DNA from: Pseudomonas putida
GTDB lineage: Bacteria; Pseudomonadota; Gammaproteobacteria; Pseudomonadales; Pseudomonadaceae
DNA length: 34,939 nt
Direction: 5' to 3'
Assembly: GCF_028682475.1 (NCBI RefSeq)
Contig: NZ_JANHLE010000043.1
Coordinates: 1-34,939, forward strand
The stretch's first letter is position 1. Every line of letters begins with the position of its first letter. The position numbers were made by a program, and so were the translations under genes. Below are positions 31,740 to 34,939 of this stretch, in pieces. The notes beneath the pieces were generated by a model. It was not told the DNA's origin and did not search any database. It saw only the letters and a list, made by a program, of their open reading frames with translations.

Positions 31740-32042
31740 ATGAAAAAGCTCGTCCCCGATCCCCCCAGTATCGACCTTTCCAACGCTACCACCGCCAACA
31801 CCGCGTTCGGCACCAACCGCATGTTCACTGTCCGCGCCGGCATTCCAGCCGAAGAAGCGCTGCTGCATGCCTGCCATCTGCTGCAATGTGCCGAGGCTAC
31901 GGTCAGCGATGCGGTCGATCACCTCACGCTCAACGACCGTTCCCTGGTGTGCGGCGCGGGGCAGCACATCGAGACGGCGCGTGCGCTGATCGATGCCGTG
32001 CTTGATGGTGTGGGTGTAAAGCGGATCTTCTCGCCCCATTAG
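31740..32042 (+). CDS. DUF3077-like small protein B
   Basis: 100 aa from ATG 31740 (MKKLVPDPPS) behind GAGG; I reject the TTG at 31716 because ATG and ribosome site match copy A. It is the duplicate of the gene at 31015-31317, with P6, T30, C45, D85 and K94 instead of S, A, R, N and Q. The high identity and the shared leader indicate a recent tandem duplication. The function is unknown; as in copy A the protein is predicted to be cytoplasmic and helical. Confidence 0.8.
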   Translation: MKKLVPDPPSIDLSNATTANTAFGTNRMFTVRAGIPAEEALLHACHLLQCAEATVSDAVDHLTLNDRSLVCGAGQHIETARALIDAVLDGVGVKRIFSPH

Positions 32043-32060
32043 CCGGTCGCCGATTGAAAG

Positions 32061-32105
32061 CATCGCCGGGCAAGCCCCACCGGCTGGATCAACCTGTGGG
32101 AGATT
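32061..32105. repeat. Decayed REP remnant next to the IS110 remnant
   Basis: CATCGCCGGGCAAGCCC (32061-32077) is a broken REP half, and CTGTGGGAG at 32094-32102 may be part of the other half. The interruption lies just outside the 3' end of the transposase remnant. This fits the known habit of several Pseudomonas IS110-type elements of inserting in REP sequences. Confidence 0.5.
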
Positions 32106-32342
32106 CTATGGTTGAGGGCAAGGCACTTTAGCCCCCTTTGAGATGTATTCGCCCTGGCTTTTAAGCAGGGCGAAGGCGACTCGTGCCAGCTTCCGGGCCA
32201 GGATCACCAACGCTTCGGTGGTCGCCTTGCCCCTGTTCCGGCTGTGCTCATAATTGCCTTTCCAGGCTGCTGTGCGGCTGGCCGACATCGAGGCGTTATG
32301 CAGTAGCCGACGTGTTTCCGAACAGCCTCTTTTGGTCAGGCC
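32106..32342 (-). pseudogene. IS110-family transposase, C-terminal remnant
   Basis: 78 codons plus TAG. The frame reads GLTKRGCSETRRLLHNAS, then SRTAAWKGNYEHSRNRGKAT and LVILARKLARVAFALLKSQ. This corresponds to the C-terminal domain of IS110/IS1111-type transposases (helix-hairpin and the conserved ALARKLARI-like segment). The N-terminal DEDD catalytic half is absent. The upstream end joins directly to a truncated DUF6708-like gene, so a deletion or recombination fused the two. The element is dead. Confidence 0.8.
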
Positions 32343-32443
32343 TTGATCCGGATTTCACCGGCCTGAGGCCGCTGGCTGCGAATGTCCGGGGCAGGCTCGG
32401 TGTCGGCGGCTTTGTCTTGGCGTTTGAACAGTTTGCTAAACAT
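32336..32443 (-). pseudogene. Third DUF6708-like gene copy, 5' fragment only
   Basis: 35 codons starting MFSKLFKRQDKAADTEPAPD and ending EIRIKA, then TGA. This is the N-terminus of the two intact copies (MFSKLFKRKDK, EIRVKGLNE), cut at about codon 34 by the IS110 remnant, which supplies the stop codon. It begins 25 bp after the stop of the intact copy upstream, the same linker as between the two intact copies, so the array once had at least three genes. Confidence 0.85.
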
Positions 32444-32468
32444 CACCACCCTGCCCGTTGACGCGCCA

Positions 32469-33659
32469 TCAATGTAACCCCGCCGCTTTGCACGCCTCGA
32501 CAAAGGTCGCGCCTTTCTTGTCCATGGCCTCTTTGACGATCTGATTGGCTTTTACCAAGGCCGGGCTGGGCTTTGCCCATTGCTCCGGTGGCAACGGTTG
32601 TGACCATGCCTGCACAGATTCCGGCAGCGTCGGGCGCCCCTTGCGGTGTCCCCATTCGGCCAGCAGGTAAGGCATCTTCCAGAACACCAGCACGCGACGG
32701 ATGTACCAGAATCGCAAGGGCCATGGGCTGCGCTTGGGATAACCAAACCGCTCACGCTCTTTGGCAGAAAGATCGGCACCCTCGTCGTTCATGTGGCACC
32801 TTCTGCGCGCATCTTCGCGTTCGAGCTCAAAAGTGTGCAGCCCTTCGTAAGGCTTGAGCCGATCCCCGGTTGGAATCAACCCCAACACGGCCAGCATCGG
32901 GTTCGGCGTATCCACCAATTGCCCGTCTTCCATATAGTTACGGATCGACGCCCACATCCCGAGCGAATGGGCGTCGCTGGGTTGTGGCAACAGGAGAAAC
33001 TGCACTTTGTCTTGTTCCTCATCCTCCAGCCCCATGCCCAAGGTGTATTGGCGGGTGGCGCCATAGCTGGTGACGCCCTGGGTGTTGCTCACCCAGGCGA
33101 CCACACTTTCCCAGGGCACGATCAGGACACGGTGGGTTTTGCCGTCGACGTAACAGACTTCGCGGCGTTGGCGGTTGAAGCGGACGGGGTAGGTTTTTGC
33201 CGCTTCGTAAACGCTGGAGATCATTCCATAAAAGTACGCTCCCATTGGAATGATAAGTAAAAGCGAGCCGCCAGCAAACACTTCTATAAAGCCTCCAATA
33301 AGATCGAAAAACTTTCTATCTATTCCGGGCGGATTAAATATCGCGAGTCCTATAGAAATAAGAGTAGGTACAACAAATGCCGTAAACAGTGCCATCCAAA
33401 TACCCGCCGCGAAAATCTTTCCTTGCTCAACCATTCCCCTGTTATTGCCACCCAGCTCCAGATAGGTGTCGTTCATCTGCGAAAAATTACGCCGCGATGA
33501 TTGAACCTGTCCGGTGTAAACCGGCAACGGCGACAGGAACAGGGTTTCGTTCAAGCCCTTCACCCGGATTTCACCGGCCTGAGGCCGCTGACTGCGAATG
33601 TCCGGGGCAGGCTCGGTGGCGCCGGTTTTGTCTTTGCGTTTGAACAGTTTGCTAAACAT
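32469..33659 (-). CDS. DUF6708-like membrane protein, copy 2
   Basis: 396 aa from ATG 33659 (MFSKLFKRKDK) behind AGGGTGG; the longer frame to 33719 overlaps the preceding gene and lacks support. Two hydrophobic segments lie at about 83-108 and 121-146, followed by a soluble part with VRFNRQRREVCYVDGKTHRVLIVPWESVVAWV (split here: VRFNRQRREVC, HRVLIVPWESVV) and a C-terminal tail KGATFVEACKAA. It matches my memory of the DUF6708 family. Such genes often stand beside type VI secretion or other contact-dependent toxin genes; an immunity or accessory role is inference. The membrane region is A/T-richer and differs from copy 1 while residues 150-250 are almost the same. Confidence 0.72.
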   Translation of the reverse strand: MFSKLFKRKDKTGATEPAPDIRSQRPQAGEIRVKGLNETLFLSPLPVYTGQVQSSRRNFSQMNDTYLELGGNNRGMVEQGKIFAAGIWMALFTAFVVPTLISIGLAIFNPPGIDRKFFDLIGGFIEVFAGGSLLLIIPMGAYFYGMISSVYEAAKTYPVRFNRQRREVCYVDGKTHRVLIVPWESVVAWVSNTQGVTSYGATRQYTLGMGLEDEEQDKVQFLLLPQPSDAHSLGMWASIRNYMEDGQLVDTPNPMLAVLGLIPTGDRLKPYEGLHTFELEREDARRRCHMNDEGADLSAKERERFGYPKRSPWPLRFWYIRRVLVFWKMPYLLAEWGHRKGRPTLPESVQAWSQPLPPEQWAKPSPALVKANQIVKEAMDKKGATFVEACKAAGLH

Positions 33660-33684
33660 CACCACCCTGCCCGTTGACGCGCCA

Positions 33685-34872
33685 TCAATGTAACTCCGCC
33701 GCTTTGCAGGCTTCGACAAAGGTCGCGCCTTTCTTGTCCATGGCCTCTTTGACGATCTGATTGGCTTTTACCAAGGCTGGGCTGGGCTTTGCCCACTGTT
33801 CCGGTGGCAACGGTTGTGACCATGCCCGCACGGATTCCGGCAGCGTCGGGCGCCCCTTGCGGTGGCCCCATTCGGCAAGCAGGTAGGGCATCTTCCAGAA
33901 CACAAACACCCGACGGATATACCAGAAACGCAAAGGCCATCGGGATCGCTTGGAATAGCCATAGCGCTTTCGTTCTTCGTCCGTTAAATCTTCGCCACCA
34001 TCATCTAACGAGCCCAGCGCGCGAGCGTCCTCGCGTTCGACTTCGAAGGTGTGCAGCCCTTCGTAGGGTTTGAGCCGGTCTTCGCTCGGAATCAGACCTG
34101 CCAAGGCCATTATCGGGCTAGGGGTATCCACCAATTGACCGTCTTCCATATAGTTACGGATCGACGCCCACATCCCGAGCGAATGCGCGTCGCTGGGCTG
34201 TGGCAGCAGAAGAAACTGCACCCTGTCTTGTTCCTCATCCTCCAGCCCCATGCCCAAGGTGTATTGGCGGGTGGCGCCATAGCTGGTGACGCCCTGGGTG
34301 TTGCTCACCCAGGCGACCACACTTTCCCAGGGCACGATCAGGACACGGTGGGTTTTGCCGTCGACGTAACAGACTTCGCGGCGTTGGCGGTTGAAGCGGA
34401 CGGGGTAGGTTTTGGCCGCTTCGTAAACGCTGGAGATCATGCCGTATACATAGGCGCCGAATGGAAGAATAAACAGAACAGAAGTTTTGGTAGATACCTC
34501 GAGACCGGTAAATAAATCATGGAGTGGGTTAGGGAAATTTTCTGGATAAAAGAGCACGCCGAATAGAACGGCAAGGCCTGGAAGGATAAAAGCCGTAAAC
34601 AACACCATCCAAATGCCAGCGGCTAAGATTTTTCCTTGCTCAACCATCCCCCGGTTACTACCACCCAGTTCCAGATAGGTATCATTCATCTGCGAAAAAT
34701 TACGCCGCGATGATTGAACCTGTCCGGTGTAAACGGGCAAGGGCGACAGGAACAGGGTTTCGTTCAAGCCTTTGACCCGAATTTCACCGGCACAGGGCCT
34801 CTGATTGCGAATGTCCAGGGTAGGCTCGGTGACACCGACTTTGTCTTTGCGCTTGAACAGTTTGCTATACAT
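33685..34872 (-). CDS. DUF6708-like membrane protein, copy 1
   Basis: 395 aa from ATG 34872 (MYSKLFKRKDKVG). This start aligns with the other two copies and overlaps the stop of the gene upstream by 8 bp, which suggests translational coupling; the ATG at 34890 would overlap further. There are two hydrophobic segments (IWMVLFTAFILPGLAVLFGV and SVLFILPFGAYVYGM). The N-terminal 80 residues and the 150-255 region are nearly the same as in copy 2; the membrane region and a stretch near 285-315 (ALGSLDDGGEDLTDEER) differ. The pattern fits gene conversion with local diversification. Confidence 0.72.
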   Translation of the reverse strand: MYSKLFKRKDKVGVTEPTLDIRNQRPCAGEIRVKGLNETLFLSPLPVYTGQVQSSRRNFSQMNDTYLELGGSNRGMVEQGKILAAGIWMVLFTAFILPGLAVLFGVLFYPENFPNPLHDLFTGLEVSTKTSVLFILPFGAYVYGMISSVYEAAKTYPVRFNRQRREVCYVDGKTHRVLIVPWESVVAWVSNTQGVTSYGATRQYTLGMGLEDEEQDRVQFLLLPQPSDAHSLGMWASIRNYMEDGQLVDTPSPIMALAGLIPSEDRLKPYEGLHTFEVEREDARALGSLDDGGEDLTDEERKRYGYSKRSRWPLRFWYIRRVFVFWKMPYLLAEWGHRKGRPTLPESVRAWSQPLPPEQWAKPSPALVKANQIVKEAMDKKGATFVEACKAAELH

Positions 34873-34939
34873 CGACAGTCGCCAGGTCATCTCTGATGAG
34901 CAACTTGAAAGGCGCCTTGCCCGTTCCGGCGGGCATGCT
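34865..34939 (-). CDS. 3' end of an unidentified upstream gene (partial)
   Basis: The last 24 codons of a frame open to the window edge (ending KLLIRDDLATVDV, stop TAG at 34865-34867). It overlaps the ATG of DUF6708-like copy 1 by 8 bp, so it is the preceding gene of the same operon. The family cannot be told from so few residues. By context it could be a toxin or effector for which the downstream proteins are partners (inference only). Confidence 0.5.
   Translation of the reverse strand, partial: SMPAGTGKAPFKLLIRDDLATVDV

Larger units (their letters stand above)
30711..32080 (+). repeat. Tandem duplication of leader + DUF3077-like gene + REP
   Basis: Matching points lie 725-731 bp apart: first hairpin 30736 and 31467, ATG 31015 and 31740, stop 31317 and 32042, REP 31337 and about 32062. 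Each unit is therefore leader, gene and REP. The second REP (32061-32080) is truncated. Confidence 0.85.

Noticed and set aside
1..34939. CRISPR arrays, tRNA or rRNA genes, and prophage structural genes
   Set aside because: I saw no regularly spaced repeats, no tRNA-like cloverleaf next to CCA ends, and no phage head or tail genes. The repeats present are REPs and gene duplications.

Overview
The window looks like a fluorescent-group Pseudomonas chromosome (P. putida or P. fluorescens type). The G+C content is high. The left edge is the tail of the chromosomal aconitase gene acnB, followed by a terminator. Typical pseudomonad REP pairs occur at 207-277 and 31337-31403, and the right end carries families common in Pseudomonas (DUF3077-like and DUF6708-like proteins).

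Positions 289-30567 form one large catabolic island for CoA-linked breakdown of an unidentified hydrophobic substrate. Operon A (minus, 8396 to 289) encodes an acyl-CoA dehydrogenase, an MFE-2-like fusion of (3R)-hydroxyacyl-CoA dehydrogenase and hydratase 2, an SCP-x-type thiolase, two exported DUF1254/DUF1214 proteins and a second, closely related acyl-CoA dehydrogenase. A large MalT/LuxR-type regulator (LuxR1) lies upstream of it. Operon B (minus, 15710 to 11445) has an acyl-CoA dehydrogenase and two more exported DUF1254 proteins, ends at a clear terminator, and is divergent from a second MalT/LuxR-type regulator (LuxR2). Operon C (minus, 24611 to 18734) has a second SCP-x-type thiolase, a CoA ligase, a saccharopine-dehydrogenase-like reductase and two SDRs. 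Operon D (plus, 24850 to 30567) is divergent from C and encodes a probable two-subunit acyl-CoA dehydrogenase, a DUF1302 outer-membrane barrel and an exported DUF1329 protein. The pathway reads as uptake (DUF1302/DUF1329), CoA activation, repeated dehydrogenation, hydration, oxidation and thiolysis. The enzyme types resemble steroid side-chain, isoprenoid or other branched or cyclic acid catabolism. No ring-cleavage genes are in the window, so the substrate is open.

Regulation is visible in the DNA. A 62-bp block is shared by the regions upstream of operon B and of the CoA ligase. G/C-rich palindromes lie in the promoter regions of operons A, C and D. A terminator-like hairpin sits in the leader of operon C. 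A-rich AANAANAA motifs (Hfq/Crc type) occur at five translation starts.

The right end (30568-34939) is accessory. A tandemly duplicated unit of about 725 bp consists of a long structured leader, a 100-aa DUF3077-like gene and a REP sequence; the leader hairpins are conserved and one base pair shows a compensatory change. An IS110-type transposase remnant follows, fused to the 5' end of a third DUF6708-like gene. Next comes a minus-strand array of two intact DUF6708-like membrane-protein genes with identical 25-bp linkers and strong mosaicism, and finally the overlapping 3' end of an unidentified upstream gene.
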